A stretch of DNA of 64,000 nt, taken from the NCBI GenBank assembly GCA_964455285.1, contig CAYVVG010000001.1, positions 1 to 64,000 on the forward strand. The letters run 5' to 3'. This DNA comes from CAIVAT01 sp964455285. Its GTDB lineage: Bacteria > Bacteroidota > Bacteroidia > Bacteroidales > FEN-979. The notes beneath the pieces are model-generated. The model was not told the DNA's origin, searched no databases, and saw only the letters and a list, made by a program, of their open reading frames with translations. This document shows, one piece after another, positions 9,623-18,716 of this stretch. Numbering within the stretch: the first letter of the stretch is position 1; each line of letters starts with the position of its first letter. A program made the translations under genes and the position numbers.

Positions 9623-11242
9623 ATGAAAAAGATCCTGTTGCTGACAGGCATCCTTGCCGGTCTGTATGGCCACGCCCAGGTCATTGTCACCAGCGATGGA
9701 AGCCAACCGCACACTTCTGCCATGCTGGAAGTAAAATCCGGTTCGAAAGGGTTCCTGGCTCCCCGGATGACCCTGGCGGAACGGCCTCTTTCGCCGGCTA
9801 CCGGACTGCTGATCTACCAGACCGACGTAAACCCGGGATTTTATGTTTTTACCGGTTCAGACTGGCAGAGGGTAGGCTTATCCTCCGATAACTATTGGCT
9901 TCCGAATGGCGCGAACATTTTTTACTCGTCGGGAAAGGTCGGGATCGGCACGACCAACCCTGAAGGCAACGGGTTGAGCGTGGTCAACTCGCTTCCGGGT
10001 AAAGCAGCGATCCACGGCATGGAAGGCTCCCCCTCTTCACTGAATCATGCAGAGGGGCAGTTGGGGGTCCTGAATCATCCCTCGAACATTCTTGGACTGC
10101 CCCTGTATGTCAACAATATCGGGGTACTTGGGATCAAACGCCCTTCGGTTTATCCCGGTGCTGCTGTATATGGCTGGAATTCAGATGTGAACCTGCTTAA
10201 TTACGGAGGGATCTTTATCGCCGGAGGACAGGGTTCAGGGAATGTCAACTACGGCCTTCTCGGATACAGTAAAAATGCCGGGACCAACTGCGGGATCTAT
10301 GCTGTTGCAGACAGCGGTGCGACCAACTATGCGGGACGATTCAAGGGAAGGCTTCTCCTCGAAAGCCATACCCAGAATTCCGCAGCATCGGATCATGCTT
10401 CAACACTGTTATCGTCAAAAGTATTGCACACGGCGAGCAGCGATACCAGGGCCATTGAAGGGATCTCCTCCCCCCAGCCGGGATGGGGGATCGGTATTTA
10501 CGGGATGGGGGGCTACAAAGGTGTTGAAGGGTACGCTGACGGATCCAATTCACAGTACCCGGTGTACGGACTCTACGCAAATGCCGGGGGTGCAACGGGA
10601 GGACAGGGAGCGCGGACCGGCGTGTACGGCTCAGCCAGCAGCGGTCCCACGAATTATGGCGTGTGGGGAACGTCGGGATTTGGCACCACTTGTTACGGGG
10701 TTTACGGGGCGTCGGGTTATGGCACCACCTGCTACGGGATCTATGGCAACGCAAGCGGTTCCGGCACCAATTACGGCGTCTTCGGGACTGCCGCCGGAGG
10801 GACCGGTAACTGGGCCGGTTTCTTTTCAGGGAGCGCTTACATAAGCGATGACCTGCGCATCGGCACACAATCAAAAGCCACGGGGTACGCCCTGTCGGTC
10901 AATGGTATGATCGCGTGCTCCGAAGTACTCGTCCAGGAGCAGGCCAACTGGCCTGACTATGTATTCGCCGATGGGTATCGCCTGCTGAGCCTCGAGGAGA
11001 TCGATCGAAGCATAAAAGAAAACAAGCACCTTCCCGGGATCCCCTCGGCTGAAGAGATCAGGACCGACGGTGTTAGGGTTGCCGGAATGCAGGTAAAACT
11101 GCTTGAAAAGATCGAAGAGCTGACCCTCCACCTGATACGGCAGGACAGGATCATCAGGGAGCTGCAGGAACAGGTCTCCTGTCTGAAAACGGATGCCGAA
11201 AAAAAGAATATTCAACAACCTGATAACAGGAGAAGCAAATGA
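9623..11242 (+). CDS. Secreted glycine-rich fibre-like protein
   Basis: A 539-residue exported protein. MKKILLLTGILAGLYGHAQ is a clear signal peptide, which is why the ATG at 9623 is preferred over one 18 bases upstream. The middle (about residues 120-400) is built from Gly/Tyr/Asn-rich repeats such as GVYGSAS, GVYGASGYG and GIYGNASG, like phage tail-fibre or trimeric adhesin shafts. The C-terminus has the WPDYVF...LPGIPSAEEI block and a terminal Leu-rich coiled coil (KLLEKIEELTLHLIRQ), a combination common in Bacteroidota fibre-like proteins, where I expect it to support trimerisation. Its stop overlaps the next start by four bases, so the two proteins are coupled. Confidence 0.75.
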   Translation: MKKILLLTGILAGLYGHAQVIVTSDGSQPHTSAMLEVKSGSKGFLAPRMTLAERPLSPATGLLIYQTDVNPGFYVFTGSDWQRVGLSSDNYWLPNGANIFYSSGKVGIGTTNPEGNGLSVVNSLPGKAAIHGMEGSPSSLNHAEGQLGVLNHPSNILGLPLYVNNIGVLGIKRPSVYPGAAVYGWNSDVNLLNYGGIFIAGGQGSGNVNYGLLGYSKNAGTNCGIYAVADSGATNYAGRFKGRLLLESHTQNSAASDHASTLLSSKVLHTASSDTRAIEGISSPQPGWGIGIYGMGGYKGVEGYADGSNSQYPVYGLYANAGGATGGQGARTGVYGSASSGPTNYGVWGTSGFGTTCYGVYGASGYGTTCYGIYGNASGSGTNYGVFGTAAGGTGNWAGFFSGSAYISDDLRIGTQSKATGYALSVNGMIACSEVLVQEQANWPDYVFADGYRLLSLEEIDRSIKENKHLPGIPSAEEIRTDGVRVAGMQVKLLEKIEELTLHLIRQDRIIRELQEQVSCLKTDAEKKNIQQPDNRRSK

Positions 11243-13824
11243 ACCCCTCATCATCCCTCAGTTTGCTGCTCTGGATCCTTCCGTTTTCCATCTTGTTCGG
11301 GCAACGGGATCCGGCCGACATATACCTGAATCCAGGAGCCGATGATTTCGGAACCCTGAGCAACCAGGCAGAGCAATATTTTACGGGTCGTGATAAAGGA
11401 AAAGGAAGCGGTTTCAATCAATGGAAGCGCTGGGAGGCATTCCATAAGGACAGGCTCACACCCGATGGAAAGGTTACAAATGTTGCCGCGCGCAACTGGG
11501 AAGAATATCACCGTTATATGAGAGACTGGAGGCAGTTGCATGCCGACAACCCGCTCACTTACGGCGAATGGCACATGATAGCACCCGCTTCGTTTACAGT
11601 AGGCCAGGGTGCGACTCCCGGGCTGGGCAGGGTGAATGTGGTGGCCTTCCACCCCACCAATGGTGATATCTTCTGGGTGGGCACCCCGGCAGGCGGGTTG
11701 TGGAGAACCAACGATGGCGGCCTTTCGTGGACTCCTCTTACCGACGGGATGCCCACGATAGGCATCTCCGGAATCGCAGTGGATTACACGAATCCTGACA
11801 TCCTGTATATACTCACGGGCGACGGCGACGGCAACAACACCTATTCGATCGGAGTGCTGAAGACAACCAATGGCGGAGAGACATGGCGATCGACCGGTCT
11901 CTCTTTTTCAAAGATAAACCTGGTCAACGGATTCAAACTGATCATGCATCCGACCGACCCCAACATCCTTTATGCCGTGATGAAAACGGGGCTGTACCGG
12001 ACCACCGACGGCGGCCTTACATGGCCTTTGATCTTACCGGGGCTCTTTTTCGATCTCGAATTCAAACCCGACGACCCGGAGGTCATGTACCTGGCCGGTC
12101 AGTCGGAATTCAGGCGATCGTGCGACAACGGGCTCAACTGGACCTGCTTTTCCGGTGGCGCCCTCCCCGTTGGTGCGACCCGGATGGCCATCGGGGTTTC
12201 GCCGGCCAATCCGGATTTTGTTTACCTGCTTGCCGGACCCGCGACCGGCCCGGGCTGGTTCAAAGGACTTTATTTTTCGGATGATGCCGGCTGGTCATTC
12301 TCGCTGCGGACCCTCTCGCCCAACATCCTGGGTTACAGCAGTAACGGCAGTGACGACCGGCATCAGTCGGGCTATGATCATGCCCTGGCGGTTTCCAGGA
12401 CCGATGCCAGCCATATTATGACCGGCGGCATCAATACATGGAGAAACCTTGTTCAGGGATACCTTTCTTACTGGGAAAATACATCGATGTGGAACAATGT
12501 GGGCGGCGCCCATTACACCCACGCCGACATCCATGACCTGGCCATCAACCCGCTGAACAACAAGCTGTACTGCGCCAGCGACGGAGGGTTGTTCGTCACC
12601 GCCGACTTTGGCAGCAACTGGACCGATATCAGCGAGGGACTCTCGATCATGCAGTTTTACAGGATCGCGGGGATTGAGTCAAATCCAACCATGATCCTGG
12701 GAGGCACTCAGGATAACGGCACCAACCTGTGGACCGGCGGAAGCTCGGTATTGTATATGTACGGCGGGGATGGGTTCGATTGTGTGATCGCGCAAGAAAA
12801 TCCCGATGTGATCTTCTATACCTATGCCGATGTTGTCGGCCAGATAGTCCGTTCTGATAATTCCTATGGATGGTCGTTGTTAATTGTCACTCCGCAGGGA
12901 GCCGAAGGAGGATGGTTATCGCCGCTCATCAAGAGTCCTTTATCCCCGACCATTCTTTATGCCGGGTACAATAACGGGGTATTTAAAAATGTCTTCGGAG
13001 GTCTTTTCGATTGGGTCAATCTCGGCGTCGGCGGAGCCAGCGCCCTGGCCATTGGCACCGACAACCCTGCCAGGATCTATGCAGCGCAGGATTATCCCTA
13101 CAATACACATACTTTATACCGGACTGACAATGACGGTCAGTCGTGGGTGGACATCCGCAGCGGGCTTCCACCCGAGAACATCACCGGCATTGCCGTCGAT
13201 CCTGCCAATTCCATGCATGTATTCGTCACCATCGCGGGTTTTACCCCCGGTTACAAGGTCTTTTATTCTGAAACCGGTGGGACAACCTGGAGCAACATCA
13301 GCGGTACGCTCCCCAATGTCGCCGTGGTCTGCATCGTGTTCGACGGAGGACCCGGCACGCCTCCCAACTCAACCTACATTGGCACCGATATCGGAGTCTT
13401 TTACCGCAACAGTGTGATGGGCGACTGGATACCCTTTATGAACGGCCTGCCTGCCACCGGGGTCCGCGACCTTGAGATCAATACAACCGCAGGCCTGATC
13501 AGGGCCGGCACATTCGGACGTGGATTATGGTCTTCGCCACGGTTCTCAGCCTGTCCGGACTACCAGGTGCTGACCTTTGCCAACGATCCCGGGAATCCCA
13601 GCTATACCGGGTACCAGTATTACGATGCAAGCGTAGGTATCTTTTCGTCACGGATCATCACCGGCGGTCTCGGAACGGATGTGACTTACAAAGCCGGAAA
13701 CTATATAAAACTGACGCAGGGATTCAACGCCAAACGGTTCAACCGCTTCAGGGCGACGCTGGGTCCGTGCCAATCGCCGCAACCATCAGTACAACAGACC
13801 ACAACATCCGGAAGGTTTGAGTAG
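11239..13824 (+). CDS. Secreted BNR/VPS10-type beta-propeller protein
   Basis: An 861-residue protein with a signal peptide (cleavage near LFGQ, residue 22). Repeated Asp-box-like motifs (TNDGGLSWTPL, TTNGGETWRST, TTDGGLTWPL, SDDAGWSFSL, TADFGSNWTDI, TDNDGQSWVDI, SETGGTTWSNI) show a BNR or sortilin/VPS10-type propeller covering most of the chain. The last 90 residues contain YKAGNYIKLTQGFNAK, which resembles a 3-coathanger-stack module seen at the end of Bacteroidota secreted proteins. I see no catalytic signature of a sialidase. ATGA overlap with the preceding gene indicates co-translation, suggesting that the two act together on the cell surface. Confidence 0.75.
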   Translation: MNPSSSLSLLLWILPFSILFGQRDPADIYLNPGADDFGTLSNQAEQYFTGRDKGKGSGFNQWKRWEAFHKDRLTPDGKVTNVAARNWEEYHRYMRDWRQLHADNPLTYGEWHMIAPASFTVGQGATPGLGRVNVVAFHPTNGDIFWVGTPAGGLWRTNDGGLSWTPLTDGMPTIGISGIAVDYTNPDILYILTGDGDGNNTYSIGVLKTTNGGETWRSTGLSFSKINLVNGFKLIMHPTDPNILYAVMKTGLYRTTDGGLTWPLILPGLFFDLEFKPDDPEVMYLAGQSEFRRSCDNGLNWTCFSGGALPVGATRMAIGVSPANPDFVYLLAGPATGPGWFKGLYFSDDAGWSFSLRTLSPNILGYSSNGSDDRHQSGYDHALAVSRTDASHIMTGGINTWRNLVQGYLSYWENTSMWNNVGGAHYTHADIHDLAINPLNNKLYCASDGGLFVTADFGSNWTDISEGLSIMQFYRIAGIESNPTMILGGTQDNGTNLWTGGSSVLYMYGGDGFDCVIAQENPDVIFYTYADVVGQIVRSDNSYGWSLLIVTPQGAEGGWLSPLIKSPLSPTILYAGYNNGVFKNVFGGLFDWVNLGVGGASALAIGTDNPARIYAAQDYPYNTHTLYRTDNDGQSWVDIRSGLPPENITGIAVDPANSMHVFVTIAGFTPGYKVFYSETGGTTWSNISGTLPNVAVVCIVFDGGPGTPPNSTYIGTDIGVFYRNSVMGDWIPFMNGLPATGVRDLEINTTAGLIRAGTFGRGLWSSPRFSACPDYQVLTFANDPGNPSYTGYQYYDASVGIFSSRIITGGLGTDVTYKAGNYIKLTQGFNAKRFNRFRATLGPCQSPQPSVQQTTTSGRFE

Positions 13825-13857
13825 GCATGTGTGATTCCACAGGATCACCATTTTTCG

Positions 13858-13865
13858 TAATTTCG
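13858..13865 (+). promoter_or_regulatory. Possible -7 promoter box of the YchF-like gene
   Basis: The bases TAATTTCG, followed by CA, differ by one base from TAnnTTTG and end 19 bp before the ATG at 13885. Weak call, supported by the same layout before other genes here. Confidence 0.3.
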
Positions 13866-13884
13866 CACCTCAAACTTTACCGTT

Positions 13885-14976
13885 ATGCCATTACGTTGCG
13901 GAATCATCGGCCTTACCGGGTCGGGCAAGACCACCCTGTTCAACTGCATTTCCGGCAACCGGGCCGAGACCCATGCCGCCGCTTTTGCAGGGAATAAGTC
14001 CAACCTGGGAGTCATGAATGTGCCCGACGCCCGCCTGCAGGCGATCGACCACATCATCCATTCAGCAAAAGTAGTCCCGACAACGATGGATATGGTGGAT
14101 ATTCCCGGGCTGAGCAAAGGGGGTACCCAGTCGGAAGGGAATAAATTCCTTGCCGACATCCGGAATGTCGATGCGCTCATCCATGTCGTGCGATGTTTCG
14201 ACGATCCGCAGCTGCCTCATCCCGAAGGCTCGGTCAACCCCGTACGCGACCGGGAGATCGTTGACCTGGAACTCCAGATCAAGGACATTGAATCGATCGA
14301 CAAGAAAATCGTCAGAATGGAGAAACTGATCCGGGCCGGAGAAAAAGATGCGAGGCACGGCCTGGATATCCTGCAGAAAGTCAAAGCCCATCTGGAATCG
14401 TTTCAGTCTGCCCGGACAGCACCCCTGTCCGCAGAAGAACGTCGTCACCTCGACGACCTGTTCCTGCTCAGCGACAAGCCGGTCATGTATGTGTGCAACG
14501 TGGACGATGCTTCGGCCGTGAACGGCAACGCGCATGCTGCGGCCTTTGCCGCCTCCCTGGGCGGGGAAAAGGCGGAGGTGCTGGTGATCGCCGCCCGGCT
14601 CGAATCGGATATCGCCGAACTGGACACCGAAGAGGACCGCCAGGCCTTCCTGGCCGATGCCGGGCTTTCCGAGCCGGGCGTCAACCGGCTGGTCCGCGCA
14701 GCTTTCCACCTGCTCGATCTGCAGTGCTTCTTCACCGCGGGCCCGAAAGAGGTACGGGCATGGACCATCCGCAGGGGCATGACGGCGCCCGAGGCTGCCG
14801 GCGTGATCCACAGCGACCTGGAACGGGGCTTCATCCGCGCCGAAGTGATGAAATACGACGATTTCATGCGCTTCGGATCGGAGCACGCCTGCAAGGAACA
14901 TGGCAAACTGATGATCGAAGGAAAGAATTACGTGGTGGGTGACGGTGATATTCTGCATATCAGGTTCAACGTGTAG
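13885..14976 (+). CDS. YchF/Obg-family P-loop NTPase with variant Walker A
   Basis: A 363-residue protein that follows the YchF architecture: G domain with G1 at GLTGSGKTT (residues 8-16), G3 DIPGLSKGG, a central coiled-coil-like insert around residues 130-185, a NVDD motif, and a full C-terminal TGS-like domain ending in WTIRRGMTAPEAAG ... FIRAEVM ... GDILHIRFNV. YchF binds ribosomes and prefers ATP (family knowledge). The canonical YchF G1 is LPNVGKST; LTGSGKTT here suggests a divergent paralogue rather than the universal YchF, which may lie elsewhere in the genome. Its stop codon is followed immediately by a heptamer repeat (14977-15004). Confidence 0.8.
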   Translation: MPLRCGIIGLTGSGKTTLFNCISGNRAETHAAAFAGNKSNLGVMNVPDARLQAIDHIIHSAKVVPTTMDMVDIPGLSKGGTQSEGNKFLADIRNVDALIHVVRCFDDPQLPHPEGSVNPVRDREIVDLELQIKDIESIDKKIVRMEKLIRAGEKDARHGLDILQKVKAHLESFQSARTAPLSAEERRHLDDLFLLSDKPVMYVCNVDDASAVNGNAHAAAFAASLGGEKAEVLVIAARLESDIAELDTEEDRQAFLADAGLSEPGVNRLVRAAFHLLDLQCFFTAGPKEVRAWTIRRGMTAPEAAGVIHSDLERGFIRAEVMKYDDFMRFGSEHACKEHGKLMIEGKNYVVGDGDILHIRFNV

Positions 14977-15004
14977 TGAGTCGTGAGTGGTGAGTCGTGA
15001 GTGG
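14977..15004. repeat. Heptamer tandem repeat after the YchF-like stop codon
   Basis: Four 7-bp units alternate tgagtcg and tgagtgg, starting on the base after the TAG stop at 14974-14976. The same words, inverted, occur at the ends of yidC and addA. Confidence 0.85.
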
Positions 15005-15020
15005 TCGCCTTTCCATCATA

Positions 15021-15055
15021 AATCGTTAATCTTTAATCTTAAATCGTTAATCATT
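15021..15055. repeat. Heptamer tandem repeat before hydE
   Basis: Five 7-bp units of the type aatcgtt/aatcttt/aatctta/aatcatt lie head to tail and end four bases before the GTG start of hydE, where a ribosome-binding region would be. Confidence 0.85.
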
Positions 15056-15059
15056 CAGG

Positions 15060-16145
15060 GTGTTTTCCGTAGAAGAAATACTGGCCAGGGGACGGTTCGA
15101 AAAGGGGGAACTGGTGCGCTTGTTGCAAAGCCAGGGACCTGACCGGCTGAAGCTTTTTGAGAAGGCAAAAGAGGTCAAGGCGACCCATGTGGGTAACAAG
15201 GTCTATTTCAGGGGTCTGATCGAATACTCGAACCGTTGCCGGAAGAATTGCTATTACTGCGGCATCCGTGCCGGGAACAAACAATATTTGCGGTATCGGA
15301 TGACCGATGCCGAAGTGATGGAGGCCGTGCTTTTTGCCCGGGAAAACCGGTATGCCTCCATTGTGATCCAATCGGGGGAACAATCGTCGAAAGCCTTTTC
15401 CTCGAAGATCGAGTCGCTTCTGAAGGAGATCCACCGGCAGACAGGCGGCACCCTGCATGTCACCCTTTCGCTGGGCGAACAAACGACCGAAACTTACCGC
15501 CGCTGGTTCGACGCGGGTGCCCACCGGTACCTTCTCCGCATCGAGGTGTCGAACCCCGAACTCTACCGGAAGCTTCATCCGTCCAGCCCCATTCATGCCT
15601 ATCACCACCGCATCGATGCGCTGACCAATCTGCGCAACCTCGGATACCAGGTTGGCACCGGGGTGATGATCGGACTCCCCTTCCAGACGACAGAAGACCT
15701 GGCCGACGACCTGCTTTTCTTCCGTGACTTCGATGTTGACATGGTCGGCATGGGGCCATACATTGAACATGCCGGCACACCGCTATTCAAATACAGGGAC
15801 CAGTTGCTGCCACTGGCGGAAAGGTTTGACCTGGCATTGAAGATGGTGGCCCTGTTGAGGATCCGGATGACCGACATCAATATTGCGGCCACAACCGCCA
15901 TGCAGACCATCGACCCCCAGGGGCGGGAGAAGGCCCTGATGGTCGGTGCAAACGTAATCATGCCCAACCTTACCCCGGTGAAATACCGGGAAGATTACCT
16001 GCTTTACGAGAACAAACCCTGCCTCGACGAGGAAGCTGCAGAGTGCGCCAGTTGCCTGGAGGCACGGATCCGCATGGCCGGATGCGAGATCGGCTACGGG
16101 GAGTGGGGCGACTCAAAGCACTTTCAGGCAAGGAATGAGCAGTAG
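15060..16145 (+). CDS. hydE: [FeFe]-hydrogenase maturase HydE, radical SAM
   Basis: A 361-residue radical SAM protein starting with GTG. The SAM-cluster motif CRKNCYYC (Cys60, Cys64, Cys67) follows GLIEYSN, as in HydE. Near the C-terminus the Cys-x7-Cys-x2-Cys pattern in KPCLDEEAAECASC matches the accessory cluster of HydE, which argues against the relative PylB. HydE makes part of the dithiomethylamine/CO/CN ligand set of the [FeFe] H-cluster (established). No hydrogenase, hydF or hydG lies in the window, so the partners must be elsewhere. The gene stands between a YchF-like gene and rlmD, with tandem heptamers on both sides. Confidence 0.85.
   Translation: MFSVEEILARGRFEKGELVRLLQSQGPDRLKLFEKAKEVKATHVGNKVYFRGLIEYSNRCRKNCYYCGIRAGNKQYLRYRMTDAEVMEAVLFARENRYASIVIQSGEQSSKAFSSKIESLLKEIHRQTGGTLHVTLSLGEQTTETYRRWFDAGAHRYLLRIEVSNPELYRKLHPSSPIHAYHHRIDALTNLRNLGYQVGTGVMIGLPFQTTEDLADDLLFFRDFDVDMVGMGPYIEHAGTPLFKYRDQLLPLAERFDLALKMVALLRIRMTDINIAATTAMQTIDPQGREKALMVGANVIMPNLTPVKYREDYLLYENKPCLDEEAAECASCLEARIRMAGCEIGYGEWGDSKHFQARNEQ
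16047..16067 (+). other. Predicted accessory cluster cysteine segment of HydE
   Basis: Approximate position of the acidic, Cys-containing segment near the HydE C-terminus (Cys-x7-Cys-x2-Cys). Placement is by eye; this region decides between HydE and PylB. Confidence 0.35.
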
Positions 16146-16180
16146 AAATTACGATTTACGATCTATTATTATTGCGATAT
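16146..16180. repeat. Heptamer repeat after the hydE stop codon
   Basis: Directly behind the TAG stop come two or three degenerate 7-bp units (aattacg, atttacg, atctatt), followed by an AT-rich stretch. The unit matches the one found upstream of pyrG. Confidence 0.55.
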
Positions 16181-16232
16181 TGCAACATTTCGCCATCCCG
16201 GCAGTCCTGATTTTGCCGGTTAATTTACCTTC

Positions 16233-17642
16233 ATGATCTTCGAACAAGTTGAAATCATTGATGCCGGTGCGGAAGGCATGGCAGTTGGCCGGATCGGCGA
16301 AAAGATCGTCTTCGTTCCCTTTGTCGTTCCCGGCGACATTGTCGATGTGCAGGTCACGCGGAAGAAAAAGCGTTACCTGGAAGGTAAAGCCGTTCGTTTT
16401 CACAGGTACTCGGAAAAACGAACGGAGCCCCACTGCCGTCATTTCGGCCTTTGTGGCGGATGCCGCTGGCAGGGGATGAAATACGAGGAGCAGCTCCATT
16501 ACAAGCAGAAGCAGGTCACCGACAGCCTTGTCCGCATCGGGAAACTGACCGACCCGGTCGTTCACCCGATCCTGCCTTCCGCCGACACAAGGTACTACAG
16601 GAACAAGCTCGATTTCACCTTCTCGGTCCACCGGTGGCTGACTGACGGGGACCGCCGTGAAGGCGACAGCCGGGCGGATACCCGTGCGGTAGGATTCCAC
16701 GTGCCACAGTTCTTCGACAAGGTGGTCGATATCGACGAGTGCTTTCACATGAAGGAACCGGCCAACGCCATCCGGAACGAGGCCCGCCGGTACGCGATTG
16801 AAAAAGGGTTGGAGTTTTACGACGTCCGGACCTGGAAGGGATTTCTGAGGAACCTGATCCTCCGGAACACGGAAGCGGGTGGACTGATGGTCATCCTGGT
16901 AGTCAGGCAGGATACACCGGCACTTTATGAAATGCTGGATCACCTGGCGGCCTCTTTCCCGGAGATCACCAGCCTGTACTATGTCATCAACACCAAACAG
17001 AACGATTCACTGTACGACCTTGATTTCAAACTGCATAAGGGCGATGCGTACCTGACCGAAAGGATGCCGTGCTTTCTCCCCGGAGGGAAGGAGATTGAAT
17101 TCCGGATCGGTCCGCTTTCGTTTTTCCAGACCAACTCCCGGCAGGCGGTCAACCTTTACCGCATAGCGGCGGAACAGGCGGCTTTCAGCGGACATGAAAC
17201 GGTGTATGACCTGTATACCGGCACCGGTACCATTGCCTGCTACGTGGCTCCGATGGCGGGCCGTGTGATCGGGATCGAATCGGTTCCACAGGCTGTGGAA
17301 GACGCCCGGGTCAACGCTTGCATCAACGGTTTTGAGAACATCCGTTTTTATCCGGGCGAAGCGGAAAAGGTGCTGACTCCCGACTTTATCCGCGACCACG
17401 GCCATCCGGATGTACTGATCACCGACCCGCCCCGCAACGGGATGCATGAGAAGGTGGTAAAGACCATCCTGGAAACGGCGCCGGAACGGATCGTTTATGT
17501 GAGTTGCAACCCGGCCACCCAGGCGCGCGACATCGGATGGCTAAGCAGCCGGTATATCCTTACCGGAAGCCGTCCGGTCGATATGTTCCCGCACACCCAC
17601 CACGTGGAAAACATTGCTACGCTCATCCTCAGGGATCCCTGA
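16233..17642 (+). CDS. rlmD: 23S rRNA (uracil-5-)-methyltransferase, RlmD/RumA type
   Basis: A 469-residue TrmA/RumA-family RNA methyltransferase. A TRAM domain covers roughly residues 1-60 (EIIDAGAEGMAVGRIGEKI ... KAVRFH). Next comes the Fe-S Cys set HCRHFGLCGGCRW, a central RNA-binding region, and the C-terminal SAM fold with FFQTNSRQAVNLY, YDLYTGTGTIACY, ITDPPRNG and the catalytic cysteine in VSCNPATQARD. It most likely makes m5U in 23S rRNA (U1939 in E. coli numbering), though RlmCD-like dual specificity is possible. Its end overlaps convergent aroK by 14 bp. The ATG at 16233 is fixed by the TRAM domain starting at once. Confidence 0.85.
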   Translation: MIFEQVEIIDAGAEGMAVGRIGEKIVFVPFVVPGDIVDVQVTRKKKRYLEGKAVRFHRYSEKRTEPHCRHFGLCGGCRWQGMKYEEQLHYKQKQVTDSLVRIGKLTDPVVHPILPSADTRYYRNKLDFTFSVHRWLTDGDRREGDSRADTRAVGFHVPQFFDKVVDIDECFHMKEPANAIRNEARRYAIEKGLEFYDVRTWKGFLRNLILRNTEAGGLMVILVVRQDTPALYEMLDHLAASFPEITSLYYVINTKQNDSLYDLDFKLHKGDAYLTERMPCFLPGGKEIEFRIGPLSFFQTNSRQAVNLYRIAAEQAAFSGHETVYDLYTGTGTIACYVAPMAGRVIGIESVPQAVEDARVNACINGFENIRFYPGEAEKVLTPDFIRDHGHPDVLITDPPRNGMHEKVVKTILETAPERIVYVSCNPATQARDIGWLSSRYILTGSRPVDMFPHTHHVENIATLILRDP

Positions 17643-18150
17643 CCGGTATTCCGTTTCTGATCACGGCGGCAAGTTCCGAGGCCGTGGCCTCCCTGCCTTC
17701 CATTACGCAGTCGGCCTGCCTGTAAAAGTATTCCCGGTGCCGGAGATCAGACCGGATCCGGCTTTCGAGCGAATCGTCCGCAACATCGCGCAGCAGGGGT
17801 CGCCGCCGCTTCACCCGGATGAGCCGTTCAGCAAGGTCGCCGGGGTCCCAGCGAAGGTAAAGGGATATCCCCGAGCGCCGGATCACCTCCATGTTGTCGT
17901 AAAAGCAGGGCGTGCCCCCGCCGGTCGATATCACCGTGTCTTCCATCGAAACGGTCTCGAGAAGCAGATCCCGTTCAATCTTGCGGAACGCGGTCTCGTC
18001 ATATTTATCAAAGAAATCGGAGACGCTGATGCGGAAACGCGACTCAAAATGCACGTCGAGGTCCACAAATTCAAACCCCAGCACACCGGCCAGTTCCCTG
18101 CCCAGGTTCGATTTTCCCGACGCCATGTATCCGATCAGGTAGACCCGCAT
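17629..18150 (-). CDS. aroK: Shikimate kinase
   Basis: A 173-residue kinase of the aromatic amino acid pathway: shikimate plus ATP gives shikimate 3-phosphate. The P-loop reads GYMASGKSNLG, then VDLD and the shikimate-binding FRKIERDLL and STGGGTPC, and the lid with RRRPLLRD. Full length for the family. It is divergent from the DUF1573 lipoprotein gene with a 56-bp gap, in which a near-match -7 box (minus strand TACATTTA at 18156-18163) could serve it. Confidence 0.92.
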   Translation of the reverse strand: MRVYLIGYMASGKSNLGRELAGVLGFEFVDLDVHFESRFRISVSDFFDKYDETAFRKIERDLLLETVSMEDTVISTGGGTPCFYDNMEVIRRSGISLYLRWDPGDLAERLIRVKRRRPLLRDVADDSLESRIRSDLRHREYFYRQADCVMEGREATASELAAVIRNGIPVRDP

Positions 18151-18176
18151 CGCGGTAAATGTATGAATATTTTTAG

Positions 18177-18184
18177 TACCTTTG
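18177..18184 (+). promoter_or_regulatory. -7 promoter box of the DUF1573-yajC-ybbR-coaE operon
   Basis: TACCTTTG followed by CA, an exact TAnnTTTG match ending 22 bp before the ATG at 18207. Confidence 0.55.
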
Positions 18185-18206
18185 CACCTCCAAAACCGGT
18201 GATACC

Positions 18207-18680
18207 ATGAAGCGTGTGATGAATGTCCTGGCCCTGTCGTTCTTACTTGCCCTGACTCTCTCGGGGTGCCAACCGGGCTCGGGGAATTCGGAAGCGCCCA
18301 TTCCTGCCGACGTAGTCACCAACCCCAACACGGCGGGAGGAGATTCCGGCAACACCCTTCCGGTGATCACCTTTGAAGAAACTGAACACGATTTCGGAAA
18401 GATCCTCGAAGGGGAAACAGTCAACGTGGCCTTCCCGTTCACCAACACAGGAAAGTCAGACCTGATCCTGGCCGAAGTGACCTCCTCGTGCGGATGCACC
18501 GTCCCCTCCTATCCCAAAACTCCCATCCGTCCGGGAGGGAAAGGCGAGATTAAGGTGGCATTCAACAGCAACGGGAGAAAGGGATTCCAGTCAAAAACCG
18601 TCCTCGTGGCTTCCAACACCCAACCCAACACCACGCTTCTGCGGATCAAAGCCCAGGTGGTCAACCCTGCGTCGGAGTGA
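18207..18680 (+). CDS. DUF1573 lipoprotein
   Basis: A 157-residue lipoprotein (lipobox LSGC, Cys21). After a disordered Asn/Gly/Pro linker comes one Ig-like ASH/DUF1573 domain with the hallmark ETEHDFGKILEGE ... FPFTNTG ... SSCGCTVPSYPK. The conserved vicinal Cys pair in SCGC is present. The molecular role of the family is not established. In Bacteroidota it commonly precedes yajC, as here, so it may be linked with envelope protein export. First gene of the operon. Confidence 0.85.
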   Translation: MKRVMNVLALSFLLALTLSGCQPGSGNSEAPIPADVVTNPNTAGGDSGNTLPVITFEETEHDFGKILEGETVNVAFPFTNTGKSDLILAEVTSSCGCTVPSYPKTPIRPGGKGEIKVAFNSNGRKGFQSKTVLVASNTQPNTTLLRIKAQVVNPASE

Positions 18681-18716
18681 AACTGCTGGTTCCTGTGACC
18701 GGAAGGCAGGCAGATG

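Noticed and set aside
16226..16233. TACCTTCA as a -7 box for rlmD
   Set aside because: It overlaps the ATG itself, and the TRAM domain requires that start, so transcription must begin further upstream.
17840..17866. Sixteen-base identity between aroK and the 19-bp repeat region of the heme receptor
   Set aside because: Both stretches code LRWDP in the same codons; shared peptide and codon bias explain it better than a common insertion.
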